From NCBI GenBank assembly GCA_014360005.1, contig JACIYI010000001.1:1-64000 (forward strand): a stretch of 64,000 nt of DNA, read 5' to 3'. Positions 43,737 to 51,387 of this stretch are shown here, in pieces; position 1 is the first letter of the stretch; every line of letters starts with the position of its first letter. The position numbers and the translations under genes are program-made. The notes below the pieces were generated by a model. It saw nothing but the letters and a program-made list of their open reading frames with translations. It was not told the DNA's origin and ran no database searches. Origin of the DNA: Candidatus Aminicenantota bacterium (GTDB taxonomy: Bacteria; Acidobacteriota; Aminicenantia; Aminicenantales; Saccharicenantaceae).

Positions 43737-45026
43737 TTATATCTTTTTAACCTTCAGAGTCAGGTTATTTTTGACTTCCACCACCTGGATGCGGTCTCCC
43801 CGGTTAATGGGTTCATCAGCTACTGCCCACCAGATTTCGCCGTGCACAAAAACCTTACCTTCTTTCTCAAAGGAAGTAAGAGCCCGGCCGGTTTCTCCCA
43901 CCATGCCCTCCTTCCCGGTGAGGGTTCTCTTGGTGTGAGCTCTGATCACCAGATAAACCAGGAAGATGAAGACCAGGGAGACGCCCAGAGCCACCGGGAT
44001 GATGTATTTCAGACTCGGGCGCAGCTCGGGAATGGGCGAGCGAATTAACATGATAGAACCGAGAAGCAGGGAAACTATGCCACCCATGGTTAAGGCTCCA
44101 TAACTGTGAACTTTAACTTCCAGGACGAAAAGCACCGTGCCCAGGATGATCAGCAGCAGGCCGACATAATTGACCGGCAGAATCTGGAAGGAAAAGAAAG
44201 CCAGCAGCAGGCTGATTCCGCCCAGAACCCCCGGCAGGATGGCTCCGGGATTGGCAAACTCAAAATACAAACCCAGCAGCCCGATCATGAGCAGAATATA
44301 GGCCAGGTTGGGATTGGCGATGGTCATCAGCAATTTTTGCCGGAAGGTCAGCGGCACCTCCAGCAGCTCCTCGTCTTTGAGCTTTAATTCTTCCAACCGG
44401 CCGTCAAACCTCCTGAGCTGTCGGCCGTCCAGGGCCCGGACCAGTTCGGTTTCAGAATTAACCACCAGGTCTATCAGCCGTCCTTTCAGGGCTTCCTGTT
44501 CAGTGTAGCTCAGGCTCTGCCGGACGGCCTCCTCGGCCATCTTGATGTTGCGTCCTCTTTTTTCGGCCAGGGTCCTGATGTAGGCCGCGGCGTCATGGGT
44601 CACCTTTGCTTCCATGGTCTTGTCGGGTTGGTTCTGGCCGTTGAGTCCAATGCTGACCGGATGGGCGGCGCCAGTGCTGGTGCCGGGGGCCATGGCGAAG
44701 AGGTCGCAGGCCACGCCGATGAAAAATCCAGCCGAGGCCGCCCGGGCTCCAGCCGGGCTGACATAGGCGACTACCGGAACAGGAGAGTTGACTATTCCTT
44801 CTATGATTTCCCGCATGGAAGAATCCAGACCGCCCGGAGTGTTCAGCTTGATGATCAGCAGACGGGCCTGTTCTGCCCGGGCTTTCTCCAGGGCTTTGAG
44901 GATGATTTCAGCCGTCACCGGGTGGATGGGAGCGTTGATGGTGACGGTTAATACCCGAGCCGGCAGCTGGCCGCTAACGGCCAGGAAGATAATAAGAGAT
45001 ATAAACCACGCAAGGATCTTTTTCAC
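43737..45026 (-). CDS. NfeD family membrane-bound serine protease
   Basis: A 429-residue long-form NfeD (STOPP-type): a signal sequence (V-K-K-I-L-A-W-F then a hydrophobic core), a ClpP-like protease domain with nucleophile Ser99 in A-S-A-G-F-F-I-G and a catalytic Lys probably in the later helix. Four to five membrane helices (about 230-345) and a C-terminal OB-fold NfeD domain follow. Homologues cleave the hydrophobic C-terminus of the partner stomatin, whose gene follows. An ATG at 45050 lies inside the promoter (between -35 and -10), so GTG at 45026 was chosen. It starts the signal peptide and lies 9 nt after the -10 box, implying a leaderless mRNA. Confidence 0.9.
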   Translation of the reverse strand: MKKILAWFISLIIFLAVSGQLPARVLTVTINAPIHPVTAEIILKALEKARAEQARLLIIKLNTPGGLDSSMREIIEGIVNSPVPVVAYVSPAGARAASAGFFIGVACDLFAMAPGTSTGAAHPVSIGLNGQNQPDKTMEAKVTHDAAAYIRTLAEKRGRNIKMAEEAVRQSLSYTEQEALKGRLIDLVVNSETELVRALDGRQLRRFDGRLEELKLKDEELLEVPLTFRQKLLMTIANPNLAYILLMIGLLGLYFEFANPGAILPGVLGGISLLLAFFSFQILPVNYVGLLLIILGTVLFVLEVKVHSYGALTMGGIVSLLLGSIMLIRSPIPELRPSLKYIIPVALGVSLVFIFLVYLVIRAHTKRTLTGKEGMVGETGRALTSFEKEGKVFVHGEIWWAVADEPINRGDRIQVVEVKNNLTLKVKKI

Positions 45027-45035
45027 GGCAAATTC

Positions 45036-45064
45036 ATTATAGAAACTCATCCTAACTAAGTCAA
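45036..45064 (-). promoter_or_regulatory. Promoter of nfeD operon, leaderless
   Basis: TTGACT (45064-45059), exact 17-nt spacer, perfect TATAAT (45041-45036). The upstream ATG (45050-45048) is in the spacer and cannot be in the transcript. The GTG at 45026 would be almost at the 5' end. Confidence 0.75.
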
Positions 45065-45096
45065 TTTATTAATTTTATTAAACTGCCTCGGCCAGC

Positions 45097-45125
45097 TTGA
45101 CATTTTCATTTTAATAAACTAATTT
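45097..45125 (+). promoter_or_regulatory. Promoter of the HU-like gene
   Basis: Perfect TTGACA (45097-45102), 17-nt spacer, TAATTT (45120-45125) in an AT-rich tract. The leader would be about 37 nt and includes AAGGAG. Confidence 0.55.
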
Positions 45126-45168
45126 TAGACTATTAATTTCCCGATGCTGGTTATCAAGGAGACAGTTG

Positions 45169-45456
45169 ATGATCAAGAATGACCTGGCCAACCTATTGGA
45201 AAGAAAAGCTAATTTCAGCCGGGCCAAGGCTGTCCTGACGGTGGAAACGATTCTGGAAACCATGAAGAAAGCCCTGCTGACCGGGGAAAAAATAGAAATC
45301 AGGGGATTCGGTAGTTTCAAGGTGGTGCCCAAGAAATCCGGCTTCGGCCGGGACATCAGACGCAATCGGCAGATTCCGATCTCCGGCGGCCGGCGGGTCA
45401 AGTTCCGCCCGGGTCAGGATTTCAAGAAACAGTTGAAAGGCCAGTCGATAGAATAA
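45169..45456 (+). CDS. HU/IHF family DNA-binding protein
   Basis: A 95-residue histone-like DNA-bending protein. It opens with a dimerising helical pair (I-K-N-D-L-A-N-L-L-E-R-K), then the I-E-I-R-G-F-G-S-F strand-turn near residues 44-52. The beta-arm R-N-R-Q-I-P-I-S-G-G-R-R-V-K-F follows, with the intercalating Pro at the arm tip (R-x-P position). The C-terminal F-K-K-Q-L helix closes it. The sequence leans toward IHF-like members (R-D-I-R-R-N), but HU versus IHF cannot be settled. ATG at 45169 is used, AAGGAG being about 7 nt upstream; a TTG one codon earlier is unlikely. Confidence 0.92.
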   Translation: MIKNDLANLLERKANFSRAKAVLTVETILETMKKALLTGEKIEIRGFGSFKVVPKKSGFGRDIRRNRQIPISGGRRVKFRPGQDFKKQLKGQSIE

Positions 45457-45480
45457 GACCGACTTCCGGCCGGTTTTCTT
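45455..45480 (+). terminator. Possible terminator after the HU-like gene
   Basis: AAGA-CCG pairs with CGG-TCTT (TT bulge) around a GC-rich loop, with a TTTTCTT run on the 3' side. The stem is short and imperfect. Confidence 0.4.
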
Positions 45481-45549
45481 AATAACCCCAGCGAACCTTA
45501 AAGCTCTGACCGGCTTCAGATTGTCCCTTACTCCGCTCCCGGCGCTGGC

Positions 45550-46179
45550 TCAGCTCAGCCGTCCCGATTTTTTTAACAGGAGATCCTGGTAGAGATTCAG
45601 GTAAACTCGTTCAGTCTGTTCCACCGTTTCTTCCAGGCTGCCTGAAGTGTTAATCAGATAGTGGGCCAATGGTATTTTCTGTTCATCCGGCAGCTGGGCC
45701 CTTATTTTTTCCAGAGCTTTCTCCCTGGTAATCCCGTTTCGCCGGCACAGTCTTTCCAGCTGGATTTCCGGCTGGCAGTGGGTGAGGATGATCCGGTCGT
45801 AATAGTGATAATATCCCGTTTCAATGACCAGGGCCGCCTCGGTGATGTAGATTTCATAGCCTCCGGTCTTTTCCAGCTGGCTGATAGTCTGCTGGATTTT
45901 TTCCAGGAGGCGGGGGTGGGTCAAACGGTTTAAGAAGAGGCGTTCTGCCTCTTCCCGGAAGATGATTTCGCCCAGCTTCTGGCGGTCGATCGTCCGGTCT
46001 TCCTGGAGAATGCCGGGTCCGAAATGCTGCAGCAGCTCCTGCCAGATTTCACTACCGGGAGACATCAGTTCGTGGGCCAGCAGGTCGGCGTTCTGAACGA
46101 AACAGCCTTTCTCGCTCAGGATTCTGGCCACCACAGATTTGCCGGTGGCAATCCCTCCGGTCAGGGCGGCAATCAGCAC
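45550..46179 (-). CDS. coaE: Dephospho-CoA kinase
   Basis: A 209-residue P-loop kinase for the last step of coenzyme A synthesis. Walker A is G-G-I-A-T-G-K-S (about 8-15). D-L-L-A-H-E-L near residue 33, H-P-R-L near 87 and the lid-type R-R-N-G-I-T-R-E-K-A near 145 are family hallmarks. It starts with GTG, with AAGGA upstream. It is 21 nt after a PilZ gene and so rides on the regulator cluster's transcript. Confidence 0.95.
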   Translation of the reverse strand: MLIAALTGGIATGKSVVARILSEKGCFVQNADLLAHELMSPGSEIWQELLQHFGPGILQEDRTIDRQKLGEIIFREEAERLFLNRLTHPRLLEKIQQTISQLEKTGGYEIYITEAALVIETGYYHYYDRIILTHCQPEIQLERLCRRNGITREKALEKIRAQLPDEQKIPLAHYLINTSGSLEETVEQTERVYLNLYQDLLLKKSGRLS

Positions 46180-46200
46180 TTTATTCCTTCGGGCGGCGGC

Positions 46201-46599
46201 TCAGTCTTCCACTTGGAAACGGTAATCCTTGAACCTGACCGCCACTCCCTGCTTTCTTCCTTTGGCGCCCTTCTTTTCCAGCCGGACGGTGACTCCTTCC
46301 AGACAGAGTTTAATTTTCTGGCCCTCGGTCAATTCGGGGGGAAGTTCGATGGCCAGGCTAACCTTAGACCCGACTACCAGACTGCTGTCGAGGGTGAAGT
46401 AGGCTCCGGTTGAAGAGATGTTTTCCACGACGGTCTTTTCCTTGAACTGCTTTCCCTGGGGCAGCTGGCCCTTAATCTCAGCCGGCAATGGCAGGTCGAA
46501 CCTCCATTCCCGGCGGCGGTTGACATCGATCGGGGTCTTGGCCTGCTTTCTGGCCGTGACTTTTTTCTTTCCGGTTTTAGCTTTGGTTTTTTCCACCAT
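46201..46599 (-). CDS. PilZ domain protein, canonical motifs
   Basis: A 132-residue protein with a Lys-rich N-terminal tail (about 1-25) followed by a PilZ domain. c-di-GMP motifs are intact: R-R-E-W-R (R-x-x-x-R) near residue 29 and N-I-S-S-T-G (N-x-S-x-x-G) near 60. The core stretch G-K-Q-F-K-E-K-T aligns with the two degenerate paralogues at 47523 and 48100. It is 20 nt after the LuxR-type regulator and 21 nt before coaE. It probably binds c-di-GMP; the output is unknown. Confidence 0.87.
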   Translation of the reverse strand: MVEKTKAKTGKKKVTARKQAKTPIDVNRRREWRFDLPLPAEIKGQLPQGKQFKEKTVVENISSTGAYFTLDSSLVVGSKVSLAIELPPELTEGQKIKLCLEGVTVRLEKKGAKGRKQGVAVRFKDYRFQVED

Positions 46600-46619
46600 A
46601 TTTACCCTCTTTGCTCATC

Positions 46620-47330
46620 TTAAAATAAAGCTGAATTGATGGCATAAAGCGCCAGCTGCAGCCGGCTGTGGGTGTCCAGTTTGGAGTAGATGCTCTTGAT
46701 GTGGGAACGAACGGTGTTCTTGCTGATGAAGAGAATCTTGGCGATTTCCTCGTTGCTTTTGCCCTGGCCGATCAGACGCAGCACCTGGAATTCGGTCGGG
46801 GTCAGCTGGTCCAGGGTCTTCTCTTTCATGTCTCTGCCCACCACCGAGATAATCCGGTCCATGATGGAAGACATCTTATCCCGCGGCAGCCAGATTTCTC
46901 CCTTGTTGACCACCCCGATGGCCTCGGTCAGCTGGTGAGCCGGGTCGTTCAGGTCAAAATAGCCCCTGGCCCCGGCGTTGATCAGGTTGATGATTTCTTC
47001 ATGAGAAGGGATGTTGCCCAGCAGCAGCAGCTGGGTCTTGATCTGGGGCTTGATCAGTTCCTTAATAGCCTTGCAGATTTCCTTGAGATGGGGGAGTGGC
47101 TCCAGGTGGGCAAACAGGATGACCTGAGGCTGGAGCTGCTTGATGGCTTCCATGAAGTTTTCAATGGTGCCCTTTTCCACGGTCAGGATGTCAACCCTTT
47201 TATCCGCTTCCACGGCTTTTAAGATGCCGGTCAGGAGCAGGTCGGAGGGACAATAAATCAGCAGGCTGATTTTCTCCAGCCGCGGCGCTGACGTCTTGGT
47301 TTCGGCCTTGGTTGCTTTCTTCTTTGGCAT
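46620..47330 (-). CDS. LuxR-type regulator with degenerate receiver domain
   Basis: A 236-residue protein: a Lys-rich start, a response-regulator-like fold (about 20-145) and a LuxR/NarL helix-turn-helix (about 173-235; L-T-P-T-E-F-Q-V-L-R-L-I-G-Q-G-K-S-N-E-E-I-A, then I-S-K-N-T-V-R-S-H). The receiver's phosphorylation site is missing: the strand that should end in Asp reads V-I-L-F-A-H, with Ala74 at the acceptor position, and the acidic pair near the N-terminus is absent too. It should bind DNA without phospho-control. Its promoter is at 47371-47399. It leads a unit with a PilZ protein and coaE. Confidence 0.88.
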   Translation of the reverse strand: MPKKKATKAETKTSAPRLEKISLLIYCPSDLLLTGILKAVEADKRVDILTVEKGTIENFMEAIKQLQPQVILFAHLEPLPHLKEICKAIKELIKPQIKTQLLLLGNIPSHEEIINLINAGARGYFDLNDPAHQLTEAIGVVNKGEIWLPRDKMSSIMDRIISVVGRDMKEKTLDQLTPTEFQVLRLIGQGKSNEEIAKILFISKNTVRSHIKSIYSKLDTHSRLQLALYAINSALF

Positions 47331-47370
47331 GCCCTTTTACCCCTTGCCAAAAATTTTCATTCTTTAAGTA

Positions 47371-47399
47371 TAAATATTATAACCGAATCTGGCTGTCAA
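47371..47399 (-). promoter_or_regulatory. Promoter of the LuxR-PilZ-coaE unit
   Basis: Perfect TTGACA (47399-47394), exact 17-nt spacer, TATTTA (47376-47371). A TATAAT lies inside the spacer only 12 nt from the -35. Confidence 0.6.
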
Positions 47400-47522
47400 G
47401 CAAATAATGGGAAACACCCAGTCAAAAATCTTACCTGCAGATAAACGTCGGAAAAAGGAATTTGGCTGGGATTATTGGTTTTAATGATTCCGCGGGCGGT
47501 GGATTTCGGGCCCGAACTGAAA

Positions 47523-47927
47523 TTACTGGGAAGAAGGAACAGCCGGCTGCAGCTGGAATTTTTTACCCAGCTCGACCGTCACCAGCTGCAGAAAATTCTT
47601 CTGGCCGTTGAATTCTATCTGGCTAACCTGGCCGGAAATTTCCAGGTGCAGGGGATGAACCAGCAGGGGAGTGGCCGGGATGTCCAGGCTGAGTTTGAGC
47701 ACTGTTCCGATTCTGACCGGAGTCTTCAACTGGAACCTGGCCCTTTCGGAGCTGATGGCCAGCAGTTCCGTGGTTTCCTTGAATTGGCGGCCGGAAGCAT
47801 TCTCACCGAAGACCAAAGCCGGAAGGGAGAGCTCCAGCAGGCGCTCTCCCTTCCGCTCTCCGGTTACGCCTTGGATGGAGGATTTATTCACAATATTATT
47901 CAATATACCGTTCTTCATGCCGTCCAT
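47523..47927 (-). CDS. PilZ-like protein lacking c-di-GMP motifs
   Basis: A 134-residue protein alignable to the PilZ protein at 46201 through G-R-Q-F-K-E-T-T and the following I-S-S strand, with the same barrel-like ending. The R-x-x-x-R motif is replaced (R-L-L-E-L) and the N-x-S-x-x-G motif reads A-I-S-S-E-R. It is very unlikely to bind c-di-GMP in the standard way. GGAGG lies 11 nt upstream of the ATG; a second ATG three codons later (47918) is possible. It stands alone, 192 nt before the LuxR-type gene, on the same strand. Confidence 0.7.
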   Translation of the reverse strand: MDGMKNGILNNIVNKSSIQGVTGERKGERLLELSLPALVFGENASGRQFKETTELLAISSERARFQLKTPVRIGTVLKLSLDIPATPLLVHPLHLEISGQVSQIEFNGQKNFLQLVTVELGKKFQLQPAVPSSQ

Positions 47928-48099
47928 ATTCTCAACTACCTCCCTGCGACTGGCAATCCCTCAAGAAGATGAAGCCAAGGGTGATTTTTAGGCTGGCTCT
48001 TCTCACCTCTTTTTAACCCTCTAATTTTGTTCATGGCCTTCATCATAAAACAGGACGTCAGCCGGCCCGGTTTATTCTCATCGGGCGGCCGGTGATGCT

Positions 48100-48471
48100 T
48101 CAGGCTTCTCCGGCTCCGATGAAGTAGCGGGAGTCAAGTCCCAGCAACACCTTCCTCAGTTCAGGTTGACCCGTAACCGGCTCGGTGGCCAGGACCCGTC
48201 CTTTAATTACCAGAGCCAGAGGCTGGCCGTCAGCTAGCTTGGGCGGCAGTGAGATGACCAGCTTCAGCAGGGCCTGGCGTTCGACCCTGGTCTTCAGCAG
48301 GAAACTGGCCTGCTCGCTGCTGATGGTTGATAGTTGCGAGTTTTCCTTGAATTCCTGGCCCCGGGCGTCCAGCCCGGAGACGGTCATAGGCAGGGTCAGG
48401 CTGAATTCCTTGACCGGCTGGCTGCCGGCTGCCGGTTGGGCACCAGGCACCTGAGTTTTTCTGGCTTTCAT
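48100..48471 (-). CDS. PilZ-like protein lacking c-di-GMP motifs
   Basis: A 123-residue paralogue of the proteins at 46201 and 47523. It shares L-P near residue 27, G-Q-E-F-K-E-N near 37 and T-I-S-S-E-Q-A-S-F-L-L-K-T-R-V near 48. R-x-x-x-R is replaced by K-E-F-S-L and N-x-S-x-x-G by T-I-S-S-E-Q. The N-terminal 20 residues are Ala/Pro/Gln-rich and probably disordered. AAGGAAG precedes the ATG. The function is unknown; it may have kept the PilZ barrel as a protein-binding module. Confidence 0.68.
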   Translation of the reverse strand: MKARKTQVPGAQPAAGSQPVKEFSLTLPMTVSGLDARGQEFKENSQLSTISSEQASFLLKTRVERQALLKLVISLPPKLADGQPLALVIKGRVLATEPVTGQPELRKVLLGLDSRYFIGAGEA

Positions 48472-48618
48472 AGCCGCCGCTTCCTTTTCCTTAAAAATAA
48501 TTTCGCCCTTAATTTAACAGGTCAGAGCGGCTTTTCAATCATCCCTGAGGATGAAAAAACGGGTTAAATTTATCTCACCCCCGGGCTGGTCCGGGCCGCA
48601 CCGCTCTCACCCCTTTCC

Positions 48619-48647
48619 TTGACAAAAAATGCCTGGCTGGCTATTAT
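48619..48647 (+). promoter_or_regulatory. Promoter of proS
   Basis: Perfect TTGACA (48619-48624), exact 17-nt spacer, TATTAT (48642-48647). The transcript should start near 48654 and carry GGAGGT at 48661-48666, fixing the proS start at 48676. Confidence 0.85.
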
Positions 48648-48675
48648 TAGCCAAAGTGCTGGAGGTAGATTCACG

Positions 48676-50124
48676 GTGAAGGAAGAAAGATTTGTGACCC
48701 AGATTACTCCCAAGAGTGAAGATTTTTCCCGCTGGTACCTCGACCTCATCCGCCGGGCCGAGCTGGCTGATTATGCCCCGATGAAAGGCATGATGGTCAT
48801 CAGACCCTATGGTTACGCCATCTGGGAAAATATTCAACGGCTGCTCGACCGCCGCATCAAGGACAGCGGTCATCTCAATGCCTATTTCCCGCTTTTTATC
48901 CCGGAGAGCTTTCTGCGCAAGGAAATGGAACACCTCAAAGGTTTTGCCCCCGAGGTGGCCTGGGTTACTCATGGCGGGGACGACGAACTGGAAGAAAGAC
49001 TGGCTGTCCGCCCGACCTCGGAGGCCATTATCGGTTTCATGTATTCCCGCTGGATTCAATCCTGGCGAGACCTGCCGGTGTTGATCAACCAGTGGGCCAA
49101 CGTCGTTCGCTGGGAGAAGGTCACCAGACCTTTTCTCCGCACCACCGAATTTCTCTGGCAGGAAGGGCATACCGCCCATGAGACCCTGGAGGAAGCCCAG
49201 GCCGAAACCCTGCGTATCCTAGAGATGTACCGGGAATTTGTCGAAACCGAGCTGGCCATTCCCGTTCTTTACGGCCGGAAAAGCGAGCGGGAAAAATTCG
49301 CCGGGGCTGAGGCCACCTATGCCATAGAAGCCCTGATGTCTGACGGCAAGGCCCTGCAGATGGGAACTTCTCATAACCTGGGTCAGCATTTCGCCCGGGT
49401 TTTTGATATCAAATTTGAAGACCGGAACCAGAAATTACAGTACGTCTGGCAGACTTCCTGGGGAGTTTCCACTCGCTTGATCGGGGCCCTGGTGATGGCC
49501 CACGGCGATGATTCGGGTTTGGTTTTCCCGCCCCGGGTGGCTCCCATCCAGGTGGTTATCGTGCCCATCTCCATCGGCAATTGGAAGGAAACGGTCCTGC
49601 CCCGGGCCCGGGAACTGAAGAGCGCTCTGGAGCGGGCTGGCCTGCGGGTTTTACTGGACGAACGAACTGAATACACCCCCGGCTGGAAGTTCTCGGACTG
49701 GGAGATGAGGGGAGTGCCGCTGCGGCTGGAGATTGGCCCGCGCGATGTCAAGAACAACCAGGTAATTGCCGTCCGCCGCGACCGCCAGGAAAAAACCGCC
49801 CTAAATATGAGCGGAATCGAAGGACGGGTGAATGAGTTGCTGGCAGTTATCCAGATAGCCCTGTTCGAGCGGGCTCTCTCTTTTCAGAAGGAAAATACCC
49901 GTGAGGTAGAAAGTTACGAGGACTTCAAGAGAACAATTGAGGATAAACGCGGTTTCATCCGGGCATTCTGGTGTGGCCGGGAAGAATGCGAAGCTAAGGT
50001 TAAAGAAGAAACCATGGCCACAGTCAGGGTGCTGCCTCTCGAGTCGGAAGAGAAACAGAGCGGCCGCTGTCTTTGTTGCGGGCAGGAAGCCAGGACCATA
50101 GCCTATTTTGCCCGGGCCTACTGA
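48676..50124 (+). CDS. proS: Prolyl-tRNA synthetase, archaeal/eukaryotic-like type
   Basis: A 482-residue class II prolyl-tRNA synthetase of the short type (ProS type 3) without the editing insert found in E. coli ProRS. Motif 2 is visible as R-P-T-S-E-A-I-I near residue 110, W-x-N-V-V-R-W-E near 137 and F-L-R-T-T-E-F-L-W-Q-E-G-H-T-A-H near 149-164. The C-terminal zinc domain has Cys pairs (C-G-R-E-E-C and C-L-C-C) and the chain ends in Tyr, as in archaeal and eukaryotic ProRS. The start is GTG with GGAGGT 9 nt upstream; the in-frame TTG at 48619 is the -35 box. It leads a unit with pcm and a DUF192 gene. Confidence 0.96.
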   Translation: MKEERFVTQITPKSEDFSRWYLDLIRRAELADYAPMKGMMVIRPYGYAIWENIQRLLDRRIKDSGHLNAYFPLFIPESFLRKEMEHLKGFAPEVAWVTHGGDDELEERLAVRPTSEAIIGFMYSRWIQSWRDLPVLINQWANVVRWEKVTRPFLRTTEFLWQEGHTAHETLEEAQAETLRILEMYREFVETELAIPVLYGRKSEREKFAGAEATYAIEALMSDGKALQMGTSHNLGQHFARVFDIKFEDRNQKLQYVWQTSWGVSTRLIGALVMAHGDDSGLVFPPRVAPIQVVIVPISIGNWKETVLPRARELKSALERAGLRVLLDERTEYTPGWKFSDWEMRGVPLRLEIGPRDVKNNQVIAVRRDRQEKTALNMSGIEGRVNELLAVIQIALFERALSFQKENTREVESYEDFKRTIEDKRGFIRAFWCGREECEAKVKEETMATVRVLPLESEEKQSGRCLCCGQEARTIAYFARAY

Positions 50125-50177
50125 GAACCGGGTTTGACCGTCATCTGCCCGGACCGGCCGGAAAGAGAGGAGGGGGT

Positions 50178-50816
50178 GTGAACCAGGATTCGACCTATGA
50201 CCGGGAAAGAAAGGACATGGTCGAATACCAGATCCGACGCCGCGGGGTCCGGGATAAAAAAGTCCTGAGAGCCATGCTCAAGGTGCCGCGGCACCTGTTT
50301 GTTCCCGAGCAGATGAAAGAGCTGGCTTACGGCGATGAGCCCCTGCCCATAGGCGAAGGTCAAACCATCTCCCAGCCTTACATCGTGGCCTACATGACCG
50401 AAGTCCTGAAACTTCGCGGGCGGGAAAAGGTGCTGGAAATCGGTACCGGCTCCGGTTACCAGACGGCCATTCTGGCCGAAATAGCCCGGGAAGTCTATAC
50501 CGTGGAACTGATTCCCGAACTATCCCGCCGGGCCCAGGAAGTGCTGCAAAAACTCGGTTACCAGAATATTAAATTCCGGGTCAGTGACGGCACCAGGGGC
50601 TGGCCCGAACAGGCTCCGTTTGAGGCCATCCTGGTCACGGCCGCTCCTCCGGCTGTGCCGCCTGCCCTGGTGGAGCAACTGACCACGGGCGGCCGGATGG
50701 TCATTCCCGTGGGCACCGATTTTCAGGAACTGGTGCTGGTTACCAGGAAAGAGCAAGGATGGGAAGAGCAGAGGCTAATCGGAGTGCGCTTTGTTCCCCT
50801 GATTACTGTTCATTGA
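50178..50816 (+). CDS. pcm: Protein-L-isoaspartate O-methyltransferase
   Basis: A 212-residue SAM-dependent repair methyltransferase for isoaspartyl residues in aged proteins. Blocks visible: R-V-P-R-H-x-F-V-type region (K-V-P-R-H-L-F-V-P) near residue 36, G-x-G-Q-T-I-S-Q-P-Y-I-V-A-x-M near 62, and the SAM motif V-L-E-I-G-T-G-S-G-Y-Q-T near 87. Motif post-I is V-Y-T-V-E-L. The start is GTG at 50178 after AGGAGG; a longer reading from 50073 overlaps proS and is rejected. It lies 53 nt after proS and 23 nt before the DUF192 gene. Confidence 0.95.
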   Translation: MNQDSTYDRERKDMVEYQIRRRGVRDKKVLRAMLKVPRHLFVPEQMKELAYGDEPLPIGEGQTISQPYIVAYMTEVLKLRGREKVLEIGTGSGYQTAILAEIAREVYTVELIPELSRRAQEVLQKLGYQNIKFRVSDGTRGWPEQAPFEAILVTAAPPAVPPALVEQLTTGGRMVIPVGTDFQELVLVTRKEQGWEEQRLIGVRFVPLITVH

Positions 50817-50839
50817 AAAAATCCTTGATTCGGGGCAAA

Positions 50840-51346
50840 ATGAAAATAGGAGAAAAAAAGTTGAAGCAAGCAGCTTTCATCAGGCGCGGTATGGTTTTGG
50901 TTGTTCTGATCCTGGCCGTCATCGCCCAGCTTTACTGCCAGGCCGGCCGGCGGGATAAATTCATCAAGGTCTATCTGCCGAGCGGCCGTGAAATAACGGC
51001 TGAACTGGCCGTCAGCCCGGCCGAAAGAGAAAGGGGGCTGATGTTCCGGGACAAGCTGGAACCGGACCAGGGCATGCTGTTTGTCTTTGAAGAAGAGGAC
51101 CTGTACTCCTTCTGGATGAAGAACACCCTGATTCCGCTGGATATAATCTGGCTCAATTCCCACCGGCAGATTGTTCATATCGAAAAGAATGTCCCTCCCT
51201 GCCCCCAGGACCCCTGTCCTGGCTACCGGCCGCGCCTGCCGGCGCTCTATGTGCTGGAACTCAAGGCCGGTCAGGCCGAGGCCAACAATCTGCAGCTTTA
51301 CCAGCGCCTGTCTTTCATTCTGCCTGACTGGGTTAAGGAAAAGTAG
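50840..51346 (+). CDS. DUF192 family exported protein
   Basis: A 168-residue protein with an N-terminal hydrophobic segment (about 16-32, after the R-R-G pair), possibly a lipoprotein signal ending Q-L-Y-C. The DUF192 domain follows: T-A-E-L-A-V-S-P-A-E-R-E-R-G-L-M-F-R near residues 52-70, then G-M-L-F-V-F near 80 and F-W-M-K-N-T-L-I-P-L-D-I-I-W near 91-104. A short Cys-Pro-rich insert (P-P-C-P-Q-D-P-C-P-G) is notable. The family has unknown function. It is last in the proS-pcm unit and convergent with the pseudopilin genes. Confidence 0.88.
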   Translation: MKIGEKKLKQAAFIRRGMVLVVLILAVIAQLYCQAGRRDKFIKVYLPSGREITAELAVSPAERERGLMFRDKLEPDQGMLFVFEEEDLYSFWMKNTLIPLDIIWLNSHRQIVHIEKNVPPCPQDPCPGYRPRLPALYVLELKAGQAEANNLQLYQRLSFILPDWVKEK

Positions 51347-51387
51347 AGAAAGAAAAAAAACAGGGAAAAGTCGGGAACAGACTCTAG

